64,000 nucleotides of DNA from Auriscalpium vulgare (Eukaryota; Basidiomycota; Agaricomycetes; Russulales; Auriscalpiaceae), in assembly GCA_019915015.1 (NCBI GenBank), contig JAHBBC010000012.1, positions 1,054,001-1,118,000 on the forward strand, given 5' to 3'. The notes below the pieces were generated by a model. That model ran no database searches. It was not told where the DNA came from and worked only from the letters and a program-made list of their open reading frames with translations. This document shows, piece by piece, positions 1 to 10,285 of the stretch. Positions within the stretch are counted from its first letter, which is position 1; each line of letters starts with the position of its first letter. Position numbers and translations under genes: made by a program.

Positions 1-1
1 G

Positions 2-421
2 AGGGTCATCCAGATCATTCACGAGGGCGTGCCCGAGATCCGCGACGTGAGTTGCATCCTACTCATCAGGTGACCCTCCTGACTCACGCCTCAGAACCAC
101 CAGAGCCAGGAAGAGATCGAGCTCGAGATCGACACTCTTCCTTCGGCGGTGCTCACGAAGCTCTACAACTTCGTCATCCGACCACTGCGCCAGCCACCCG
201 CGAAGCGCAGCCGCCCCGGCAAGGGCACGGGCACGGGTGGCTTGAAGCGCAAGAGCATGGACGAGAACCAGGAGGCGGAGAAGATCCGCGCGCTCGAGGA
301 GCGGATGAAGCTCTTCGACCAGCCGGACGGCCACGCGGCACCCCTTGCCGCGACCAACGGCCACGACAGCGAGCACTCGTCCGACGAGAGTTCGGACGAC
401 GACAGCTCGGAGTCGGAGTGA
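2..421 (+). CDS. BET bromodomain protein, C-terminal end (partial)
   Basis: This is the last part of a Bdf1/BET-type bromodomain factor, which reads acetylated histones and helps TFIID-dependent transcription. The bromodomains lie upstream of the window. What is visible is the NET (extra-terminal) domain: codons from base 2 give VIQIIHEGVPEIRD, then an intron at about 47-94 (gtgagt to tcag), then EEIELEIDTLPSAVLTKLYNFV, the NET signature. After it come a basic patch (KRSRPGKGTGTGGLKRK), a short charged helix, and a Ser/Asp/Glu tail ending at 421, as in other fungal BET proteins. Identity of the domain is clear; the assignment to Bdf1 rather than another BET paralogue is inferred. Confidence 0.85.
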
Positions 422-774
422 AGTGGTGGGGTGCATGTGGGGTCGCTTTCCTTCCCGGTCTTTCTAGTCCTCTTGCGTTTCAATGTCGTTATTTTATTCC
501 ATCATTCGCAGCATCGCTCTCGTCATCACTGCAGTCACTCAACTCATACACCAAATTTATCGATACGGCGCTCTGTAGCTAGTCAGTACTTTACTTGAAC
601 ACGACGGTTCCTCACGGAGTTGTATCCGTGCATTAATCTGCGTTCTCGGACTCGATGCAGGGGGTCTTAGTGAATGACGATGCTAATTGCATAGTTTCAA
701 AGTGGTGTGCATACGAACACAAAGCAAAAAGCTATATCGATAACTCGCAGTCGATAACTCGAAGTATGTATGGA
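422..774. other. Convergent intergenic spacer
   Basis: This holds the two facing 3' ends of the BET gene (plus strand) and the G-patch gene (minus strand). I see T-rich stretches and no convincing ORF or RNA gene. Confidence 0.6.
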
Positions 775-2427
775 CTACTTGCGCTTGCCGCCGCGTTGGA
801 AACTCTGCCACCCCGCACGGCTCTTCTCGCGGAGCTGGTCCTTTTGTTTCTTGGCGACTGGGACTTTCGGCTCGAATGACGCTGGCACAATCGACGAAGC
901 GGTGTCCTCAGGTTGCGAGGCGGACGAGGCCAAGGATCGGAAGCCCGATGATGGCGGCGCGGCCGGCGGCGGATGCGACACCCAGCCCGACGTCTGTGGA
1001 GGAGCTTGCCCAACGGGCGGTGGTGAGAGGGGCGCTGCAGATGGGACTTGGGGTGGGGGCGGCGTGCTGGTGGTGGTATCGAGCTTCGCCCAGCCCCCCG
1101 TGCGGAACGCGGGCGCAGGGTCGTGCTGATGCGCATGCGTTGACGCTGGAGGCGGCGGGGGTGGCGTGGTTGTCGTATCCAAGGAAGACCAGCCGCCCGT
1201 GCGGAACGCAGGGGCGGGGTGATGCGGATGCACGTCCGGCGTGGGCGTGGGCGCTGGCGGTGCTGCGGCCTGAGCGCGAGCCCAGCCGCTCGAGGATGCA
1301 GACTGTTCTGGAGGCGGTGGGGTGGGCGGGGCGGACCCTGAGCCCGCCGAGGCCCACCGCGCAGGGGCAGGGGCCGCGGGCGTCGAGACGGTCGCCCACC
1401 CGCTTTTCTTAGGGACTGCCTCGGCTGGCGCAGCGGCAGCAGGTGCTGGGTCGAGGGCCGGCGCCACGACAGGCGGCTTGGCCATCTTCACCCCGGCCGC
1501 CGCGGCGATCTTGCGCAGGTGCTTCTCCTCGCGCTTGCGCTCCTTCTCGTTTCGGCGCTGCACCTCCTCCTCGGTGTTCTGCTTCTGGCGCTGCGCGGCC
1601 TGCATGTCGCGGAAGCGCACCTTGTGGTGGTGCGCGTAGGAGTTGGTGTGTTCGTCGTATTGTGCGACGTTCTGGAACTGCTTGTCGCAGACGGCGCAGT
1701 AGAATGCCTTGAGCGTCTCTGAGATTTCTGTTTGGAGCGCTGCGCGCTTGGCGACAATTTCCTGTGCCAAAGGCGGTCAGCAGGATGCATGGCGATCAGA
1801 AAAGGTCGCACTTGTCTGGCCTTGCGCTGGTCTTCGGTTTCCTTTCGCTGGCGCTCAGAGTCCAAACCCCGGCGCTGAGAGACGGTAGTCTCGATCATGC
1901 GGACATCTTGGCTGGTCTTCCCCAGGCCAGTAAGATCCTGCTTGACCGTGAAGGGGATGGGGTCGACTCGACCTGGGCGTCGTTTAAGCCATATGTTCTC
2001 GAAAGCGCGACAGGACGCACCGTCGCCTGAGAGGCCGAGCGGCTGGCCCTCGGACCAGCCTAGCTTCGCAAGCATAGCGAAGCCCTTGTTGGTGCTCCCA
2101 ATCCTGGTGTCGACTGTGATAACTTCCCTGGCCGGCCCAGCGACGTATTCGTCGTACTTGTCCAGGTCCATTTGGTCATGAGGTGGTGGTGACGGCGTGC
2201 GCGAGGCAACGGCCATATTGTCATCGCTGTCGTCGCCATCCATTGGCACGTCACCATCGTCTTCCTCGCGCGGTCGCTGTTTGAGAGAGGACAAGGGCCA
2301 GGTAGTACAAGATATCGAAGTGCGAGCAAGGAGGGAGCACAAATGGTACCTTCATGCCTGCACGCTGCTCGGCCTCTGGCCGTGACATTGGGATTGCGTT
2401 CCATCGAGCGATAGCCTCTGCAGACAT
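775..2427 (-). CDS. G-patch and C2H2 zinc-finger protein (GPATCH8-like)
   Basis: Three exons are seen on the minus strand. Exon 1 starts at 2427 (MSAEAIARWNAIPMSR) and ends in AGMK; a gt..cag intron leads into RPREEDDGDVPMDG. A second intron lies at 1761-1811. The middle part has a G-patch (TRIGSTNKGFAMLAKLGWSE, then GQPLG), a domain that recruits DEAH RNA helicases. It is followed by a U1/JAZ-type zinc finger FYCAVCDKQFQNVAQYDEH with the second His in SYAHHH, then a long charged helix (MQAAQRQKQNTEEEVQRRNE). The C-terminal half is Pro/Ala/Ser-rich low complexity ending in GGKRK. This order (G-patch, then FYC..C finger) matches GPATCH8-type proteins, so a role in pre-mRNA processing is inferred. 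It shares a 200-base divergent promoter with the Mph1 gene. Confidence 0.82.
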
Positions 2428-2630
2428 AGAGTGGGACGGGTCGCGACTTCGTCGACGACGTCGTCGTCGAAGACAAGGGAGCGCTCAGCGCTGGCGACCG
2501 ACTGCCGCGCGATTGGAGAAAGGGTTCGCCCACGTGATGAAGGAATACGCGCTTTGCGCGTCGTGAGTGACCGGCGGGTCAACCTCAGCCGTGCGTGCAC
2601 AACGCGCTTCCTAGATCCTCTTCCTCCACC
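2428..2630. promoter_or_regulatory. Divergent promoter, G-patch gene / MPH1
   Basis: About 200 bases separate the two start codons (2427 minus, 2631 plus), so the genes must share their promoter region. A TCG/ACG-rich palindromic stretch near 2450-2470 (gtcgacgacgtcgtcgtc) is notable but I cannot name a factor for it. Confidence 0.45.
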
Positions 2631-5600
2631 ATGAGTTCCGACGGCTACTTCGACGATGACCTGGACGCCGCGTTTTTTCAAGAGCTCGATGCTATCGAAG
2701 CCACACACATCGCCGGCCCTTCGTCCAAGCAACCCGCTAAATCACCGCCCCGACCTGCGAAGAACACCCCGCCCGCACCGAACCCAGACGACTCGGATTA
2801 TTTTGATCTGACCTTTGATGTCGACGAGATGGAGCTTCAGAAGCTCGATAGCGTGATCGAGGACGCGTATCGAAACCCGCCAGCTCCCCCGGCGCGCGCG
2901 CGGTCATTCACGCGCGTTCCATCCAAGGGCCGTCAGACAACCCTGTTTGGCGATGTGCTCCCGGAGGCAGGCCCTTCTAGTAAGGCTCCTCGGCAGCCGA
3001 TGCAGCGCACCAAGTCCAGCACGACAGAGCTGTTCCGGAAGACGAAGAAGTGGGATCAGACTGCTTTCGCGAAGTCTGGGGCGAAGAGGCGAAAGTCTGT
3101 GAAGGGCAAGGAGAAGGCGTCTCCAGACGGTGAGGAGGAAGATGAGCCGGTGGAATTCGAGCAATTTCCTGCTCCTTTTGTGTCCCGTAAGTGTTTGCGC
3201 TCGCCTGCCGCTGCTTTCCCTGACCGCAGTCCCCTCAGTTGGGTGAGCTCCTATATACAGATGCGACGCGTTTTAAAGACTGACTGGCCATTATTATGCT
3301 CGCTGCTGGAATAGACCTGTGGGTTTCAACATTTTTCTGTCTCCTTCGCATGCTGAAATGCTTGCTTTCCAGCCGCCTCCTATGAAGCTCAAGCCCGACA
3401 TGCTCCATGCCAGAACATGGGTCTTTCCGCTCAATCGACCGAAGCGTGACTACCAGTTCAACATATCGAAGCACTGTCTTTTTGACAACACACTCGTTGC
3501 CTTGCCCACTGGCCTTGGGAAGACGTTCATCGCCGGCGTGGTCATGTTGAACTGTACGTGTCACCTTCGGCATGCAAGTCGCCTGCTGACAGACTTCACA
3601 GTCTACCGTTGGTTTCCGGGCGGAAAGGTTATCTTCGTTGCTCCAACAAAGCCGCTTGTTGCTCAGCAGATCGACGCCTGCCACAAGACCTGCGGCATCC
3701 CTGGCAGAGATGCCGTGGAGCTCACTGGCAATAACCCGAAACCATTCCGAGCGAAAGCAGTAAGTTCTGACCTGCACTTCATGTCAATCTGCTTCTGAAT
3801 ACCGGTCGATAGTGGCAGGAGAAGCGTGTCTTCTACATGACTCCGCAGACTTTAGAGAACGATTTGAAGTCCGGGACGGGTGACCCCCAGGACGTTGTTC
3901 TCCTTGTCATAGGTGACGCCGGATCGCTCTTCTCCAGTCCCACTCCACTGAAGCTCCTTTCCATTATTCCAGACGAGGCGCATAAGGGAACGGGCGAATA
4001 CGCATACGCCAAGGTCGTCCGCTATCTCATGGCCAAGAACCCACATTTTCGGGTTCTCGCCCTCACGGCTACGCCCGGGAGCACCCCTGATGCTGTCCAG
4101 GCTATCATCGACTCATTGCATATAAGCCGCATTGAAATACGTGACGAGCGGAGCTTGGACATCCGAAGGTACGTCAACGAGAAGGTGAGTCTTTTACCAG
4201 CGCGATAGTTTCCAAAGTCTTAATGCGCAATCACAGAAAATCGAACAGCATATCATCTCCATGAACGAAGAGATCAGTAAATTGAGGGATATGTTGGCGG
4301 TAATAATGAAGGTACGCGCAACGCCGCATACATCACCTCCTTTCTTTTAACATCTCAAATGTAGGGCTTGATCAACAAACTCGCGTCCACCGGCCTTTTG
4401 AAAGGCAATCCTGATCCCGTCATGTTCCACCCTTTTCGCGCTCAGGTCGCTATGGGCGAAGTTCACCATCGTCCAGACGCAAGACAGCTATCCTGGACAT
4501 ATCCTTATCTCAAGAAGGTTGGCGCCTTGGCCCGGGCTATGGGTTACCTGGTAAGTTTCTGTTTTCTCAGAGTTGCTGCGTGCTTAACTTAACTCGTTGG
4601 TAGCTGGAGGCCAGTCCACAGATGTGCCATACGTCACTCACGTCAGAGGCTGAGAGCAGCTCTGCCAACAGTAATGGCAAGGGTGGGGGGAACGCGCTCA
4701 GCAACGATCCCAACTATCGAGCCTTCATGAACGAACTCAAGGCGCAGAAGAGCCGAGGCTTTGCTATCCATCCGAAGATGGAAAAGCTCAAGATGCTCGT
4801 GATCAACCATTTCACGCAGAGGGCTGCAGAGGCCGGCGCAGATCCGGGACAAGAGAGCGCTGCGACTGGCGACGACACACGGGTCATGGTCTTCGTGTCC
4901 TTTCGCGAGGCCGTCGACGAAATCGTGGAGTTTCTGAACCAAGAGTCCCCGCTTATTCGCGCGACAAAGTTCATCGGCCAAGGCACGGACAAGCAAGGCA
5001 AGAAAGGTTTTGCTCAGAGGGAACAACTCGAGGTACGTTGCATCGACCCCGACATGCTCAGTCATCGCTCAACGAGCACGTTTTAGACCATCAAGTGTTT
5101 CAAAGACGGCGCCTTCAACGTTCTCGTATCCACCTCTATCGGAGAGGAGGGCTTGGATATCGGAGAGATAGACATGATAGTCTGTTATGAAGCGCAGAAG
5201 ACGCCTATCCGAATGGTAAGCGCCCATCGTATCTCTGCAAACCGACACTCGAGGCTCATGGGCTTCGTTCAGCTTCAGCGCGTGGGAAGGACGGGGCGCA
5301 AGCGCGAGGGCTACGTCCACGTACTCCTTGCGGAAGGTCGAGAAGAGCTGAACTGGAACAAAGCTCAAGAAGCCTACTCCGACGTACAGCAAAGCATCGT
5401 CCGCGGAGAGCAGCTCGAGTTCTACGCGGACGTCGAACGCCTGCTGCCTGACTCTGTGAAGCCAGAGTGCGTTGAGATGGTCATGGAGATCGAGGAGTAC
5501 GACCGTGCCGCGACAGAAAAAACACGCACAGCGGCATCGCCGGGAAAAGGTGCCAAAAAGCGCAAGAGGAATGACGACGCAGGCAGGAATATGCCTGCGG

Positions 5601-7222
5601 GAGCGAGCACGGGATTCGTGACTGTGGCGGACCTCCTTCGAAAACAGGGCGGCACGAATAAAAGGAAGAAGGACGAAGGGACGAAGGGGAACGCTGCCTT
5701 TACCGTCGAAGACCTCGCTGTCGCTGGCTGCGACGACGAGGACGACGAAGCGATCGAAGCCGGCCCTCTTGCAGCTCCGCGGCGAACGGCTTCGACTCCC
5801 GCTGTGCCCAAGAAGAAGTCGACCAAAGCGAAGGTCAAGCGGGCCAGCACGATGGTGGAGACTGCCAAGAAGACGAAGGCGAAGAAGAAGTCCAAAGCCA
5901 AACAGCCGTCACCAGAGCCTGAACCCGAGAAGGAACTGTCGCTCAGTCAGTTCGAACGCCAGGGTGCTGAAGATTCAGACGATATGGAAATCGAGAAGGG
6001 ACTGTGGGCATCTCCGCCTCGCAGAAGTGTATCTCAACCAGAGCGATCTCCTACCCCGGATCCACTGCCGTCGCCCCCGAGATTCTCATCACCCGATGTG
6101 CCTCTAGCGGAACAGACTTTCATCGACATCTGCTCGCCCTCGAGCTCCCAATCGCCTTCACCCCAGCCAACGCGCCATCTTTCATCATCTCCTGAGCGAC
6201 CGTTAAGTCATCTGACGGCGAGTCGGTCCCGAAGCACAGTCTCCCTGGACAAGTCTCCCGTTACTCCAGATCGATCGTCTACTGCGTCGTCGCGCAAGAA
6301 TCCTATGAAGAAGGCCAACGGAGATTTAGCGTGGCTGCTAGCAGATTCCGATGATGCCGGAGCGGGCGGTAGCAGTCCACCTCGTCCGTCTCAACCATCT
6401 TCTCCTCGTGCTGTCAGCGTTTCAGATGACATCGAGATAGTACGGGATGTCCGCCACGACGACGCCGACGATGACGACTCCATACTGGTCCTAGCAAGCT
6501 CCCCCGACGCAGGACCCTCTACGCAGGCTCGTAAACCATCACACTTGTCGGCCTTGATGCCGCCTCCCGCGGAGCTCCCTGCTCGTTTCGTGAATGCTGC
6601 TGAGCTTGTGCCACCCGAGCCAACATGCGCGGTCCGCCCGGCGGGCCGTATCCACAAGCGCAAAACGGTGACAACAGATCTGAACTCATCACCGTTACGC
6701 ACCCCGCCACTGTCACAGAAACGGCTCCATCGCTTCCGCGATCCAACTCCGCCGAATGTCACAGCCTCGCCGCCACCGAGACGCGCGAAGAAGCTCAAAA
6801 TCCGGGACACGGCGGCCGCGAGGAGGGCCAATCACTGGATCGACGTAGAAGCGTCGCATTCCGGGGACGAGGTCAGCGGCGGATCTTCCGATAGGGAAGA
6901 AATGGAAGACAGCGACAGGGACTTTCTAAATGAAGGCTCCTTGACTCAAGTGTCGCCCTCGTACGATCAGTTTGCTGCATATCGACAAAGCCTACTGTCG
7001 CAAGCACCGGGGTCAAGCAGAGCCCCGGCGTTCGCCGCGCCTCCCCTCAGACGGGGAGGAGCGTATCGAGCTGGTTTGATTGACAGAAACCCGAGGCGAG
7101 TCGCTAACTCAAGCTCGCCGGCCCGTCAAGATGACCCACCAGACGAGTACATGTTTGGGAGTTTCGTAGTCGACGATGATGCAGAGATATCTTACGTGCA
7201 GTCTAGCGATCCAGGTATATGA
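2631..7222 (+). CDS. MPH1: Mph1/FANCM-type DEAH DNA helicase
   Basis: This is a superfamily 2 helicase that unwinds D-loops and remodels stalled forks in the Fanconi-like repair pathway, acting in the nucleus. Start [15 protein letters not shown]; acidic N-terminus; then [20 protein letters not shown]; Walker [37 protein letters not shown] restored by splicing at 3913-3972; ALTATPG; helicase C part with [16 protein letters not shown] and [13 protein letters not shown]. Other introns: 3554-3601, 3760-3812, 4185-4236, 4312-4364, 4551-4603, 5033-5086, 5216-5272. The first intron system starts at 3187 and ends at 3373; a small exon must lie inside it to keep the frame, and I could not place it. 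The last exon codes a long Ser/Pro-rich tail with many basic patches, longer than the yeast protein tail. Stop at 7222. Confidence 0.93.
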
Positions 7223-7923
7223 TTTATGATCCTCGATCATGTATTTGCTAATGCTCTGCATGTGATCCTGTGTTGTTGTTCGAGCTTGAGGATGGTCAAA
7301 GCGCATCGCGAGGCAGCCTCGTGGCTTTTGAGTCCCTTGATTATATAGAAGGTACGGTCCGATTAGATGATCCTGGTTAGCCGACGCGCCGTGTCGCGGG
7401 CTCTAGCACCGTCCCTTCCTCAGCGATATAAGGCTGCCGCCGCTCCGCTGTTGTTCTTCGCCTATACCATCACCTCCCGCCCTCGCCACTGTCGCTTTCC
7501 CCCCTCCCTGTTCCTCTAGCACTCAAACATCTCCCTCAGCCTTTCTATCCCCACCGTCGGGCCCTGCTCAGCATCCGCACTTCACGACCGTGCCGCATCC
7601 TCCTGCGCATTCGTGAGTGCTCGCATGTGTGCTATGCCACCTTCCTCCCATCCATGTCAAGAGAGTCGTCGTGCTCTCCTCTTCGTACATTCCCCAACTC
7701 TCCGTCCAAGCCAAGCAGCCAGAGGACAGACAATTGTCGCTGGGTTGGCTGTGTGCCACACGGTGGCGGCACCTGGACTTCGCTGTCGAGACCTTCCTGC
7801 CCTTCACTACCACTCTCCTTTACTCAGTGAGCTCATGATATGATCCGACACTGACTGCATGCTCTCTAGACTTGCGTGCCACACCCACATCCGTCACACC
7901 ACTCTCGCTGCCCGCCTTACCAG
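7223..7923. promoter_or_regulatory. Leader/promoter of the next gene
   Basis: The stretch is CT-rich from about 7440 to 7560 (cctcccgccctcgcc, ctttcccccctccc), typical of a fungal promoter and transcription start. Two donor/acceptor pairs (gtgagtgctcgc near 7614; gtgagctcatg near 7827 with a following ctctctag at 7862-7869) suggest introns in a 5' UTR. The small ORFs here look accidental. Confidence 0.4.
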
Positions 7924-9733
7924 ATGCTCTCAAGCTTTTGGTCATATTCGCTCAAGGTCCTCAAATGTATCATCGAAGCCCCCCGCATATTCCGGAATCC
8001 TTACGAAACCTCGCTATCATACCACACTCGTAGCCGCCGCTTTAATCACATAAAAAGGCGGGCAGAGTTCATTTATGAACGCCGCGAGCAAGCTGTAAAG
8101 CGCGCGCGGGCAAGCGGAGAGTTTTGTCGCGACGACTACGAAGAACCACAAACCTCCGGAGCTCCCATAAAGCGGAAGAGGTCCAACTGTGAGGCCATCG
8201 CTGGTTCCGAAAACACTTTTATCGAAGAACGACCGAGGGTCAAGCCGCGGGCGCTGTTACGTCTGTGTCTCCATCCTCACCAGTCGCCGTGGCCTTCTAC
8301 GATGCCGGAGGTGCGTTGTCTCGGGCTTCCGCGGGACCGCGCGCTCACTGCCAGTCCTCTTGTAGTTCCCAGAGGCGGACGTGGAAATGTCTACGCCCTT
8401 TGTCGACCCGCCAGCAACGGAACACGCCACGGCACCCGTATTCGATTCGTTCGCCCCTACCAGCGTCCCCGAGGTGGACGTGGCGATGCTGTCTGACCAC
8501 ACGGCCAACTCCTACGCCGACCCCTTGCCAGCATACGAGGAGTGGACCGTCCCGAACATCACCATCAGCCCGGCTGTCGTCGAAGGGTCTCAGCCCAGCA
8601 TGGAGTTACCGGAACAAGACTTTTCGTCGGTAGCAGACGATTTCTACTTGTCGCCGCCCATCGCCATCGTGCCTCCAAGTGTGGGGAACATGCCCTTCGT
8701 TGACAAGGAGAACGTCGCACCTCTGCCCATGCCTACCCTCCCCAACGAGCAATCTTGGTCGGCATCTGCAGTAGACGAACCCTCACTGTCAAGAACGGAA
8801 CCCTCCCTGTCAAGCACGGAGCCATCGTGGTTTCCATTCGAGGAGCCCTCCCTCCCCACCCCCACCATCGCATTACGAGAGCCCGCCGTTTCCCGCCGTC
8901 GTCGTAATATTCCCCTGCCTCATGACCCTCTTCTGGCCGAAACCGCACTTCCGAGTTACGGAACTCCGTCGACACACCGCCACGAAAAGGCCTCGCGTAA
9001 CCGCCACAATCCGTACACCAAGAAGTACGAGGAACGCACGCGCGACCCACGTCCCCGGCCCAAGCCCTCAAATACCTCCCCACAGGACGATATCCTCGAT
9101 GGCCTCGATGCCTTCTCGTCGCTGCCAACTGTATCCCCGATGGGCCGTCGCCCGCGTCCCTCGTCGCGGCGGCATCGCCACCAGCCATTGGCAGGGTCTC
9201 TGCTCTTCTCCGACATTTCGTTCAGCAAAGGCGAGATGCACGTCGGTTATCCCCCCGGATTCGAGGATCCCTATGTTGTGAGCGAGGTTGACAGGCTGTT
9301 GAGCCAGGATGTCACTGTCACTCCTCCATCTCCCGAGCCCGAGGAGCCCACCGAGCCGGTGTGCGAACACGACGCGCTCGCGGATGCCTTCGCCAACACG
9401 ACTCTGGAGCCTACCAACGAGGACCCTGCACAGGCTTCCAACGAGGACGAGGGCGATGATGCCCAAGAGGAGGAGCAGAGGGTCTACACGGAGCAGGACA
9501 TCTTCGGTGTCGACACCGATGACGAGGGCTTCGACAGCGACGAGACTCGCGGCCCCCAGACGCCCGCTGCATCCGAAGAGGTCGACGCATTCCTCGATTC
9601 GGTCCTCGCGCAAGTGGGGTTGACAAACCCAACCGACTTGGACACCTTCTACCCCGAGTTCTCTCCGGTAATGACCGCCGATGAGAAGGACGCCGCCATG
9701 CTGGCGTCGCTCATGCAGCGCACGTCGGTATAG
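7924..9733 (+). CDS. Unknown acidic low-complexity protein
   Basis: I do not recognise a family. The model has two exons: MLSSFWSYSLKVLKCIIEAP onward to TMPE, an intron at 8311-8365 (gtgcgt to tgtag), then FPEADVEMSTPFVDPP to the stop at 9733. The N-terminal 100 residues are basic (YERREQAVKRARASGEF, PIKRKRSN), so nuclear location is possible. The rest is Pro/Ser/Glu-rich, with a near-repeat of EPSLSRTEPSLSSTEPSWFP. A short ordered-looking piece, SLLFSDISFSKGEMHVGYPPG, is the best candidate for a conserved motif. A Glu/Asp-rich run precedes the C-terminus. The exact start is uncertain because introns may precede it. Confidence 0.55.
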
Positions 9734-10285
9734 AGAGCGTCACGGCAGCCGGTCGCTATCTCCCCATCTCTCTCCACATTCCCATCTCCCGCTCTCCGGA
9801 TCTCTGCTTACATATTCTCCGTGCAGCATATGTCCTTTTACTTCTTCATGCTGCACGTCTCTCACTTTTACTTTTTTTTTTCTTAACTTCTACCCTTTCT
9901 ACTTCTAGCTGCACTGTCCCTTTTTCTTTCTTCTTTCTTTCTCTCCTCGCATCTCATCCACGGACCTGAATTGCCGCATAAAAATACTCACTGTATTCTA
10001 CCATCGTCGTTGCTTTCACGTTGCTGTGTACCTGCTCTGTTGTTATATGTCGCTATCCAAATCAAAATTATCAACTCTCTTATTCTGCTTAGCCGAGATC
10101 AACTTCGGTTTCAACTTGCTCGTTACGCTGACGATCACACCGGGCAAGTAGCGGAAAACCGCTGTGGCTCAAGCATGAGCCACTTCTCGTTCTTTACGAG
10201 CAGCCAAAGCAACGAGCAAAATACAGGACAGAACACAACCCGCGCGCCGGTTGACGGGCGCAGCATACAGCACAGCACACGCGCA
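9734..10285. other. Convergent 3' spacer
   Basis: This holds the 3' ends of the unknown acidic gene and of the RBM26/27-like gene. It is pyrimidine-rich from 9740 to 9960 (runs such as ttttctttcttctttctttctc), probably the 3' UTR. No gene is seen. Confidence 0.5.
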
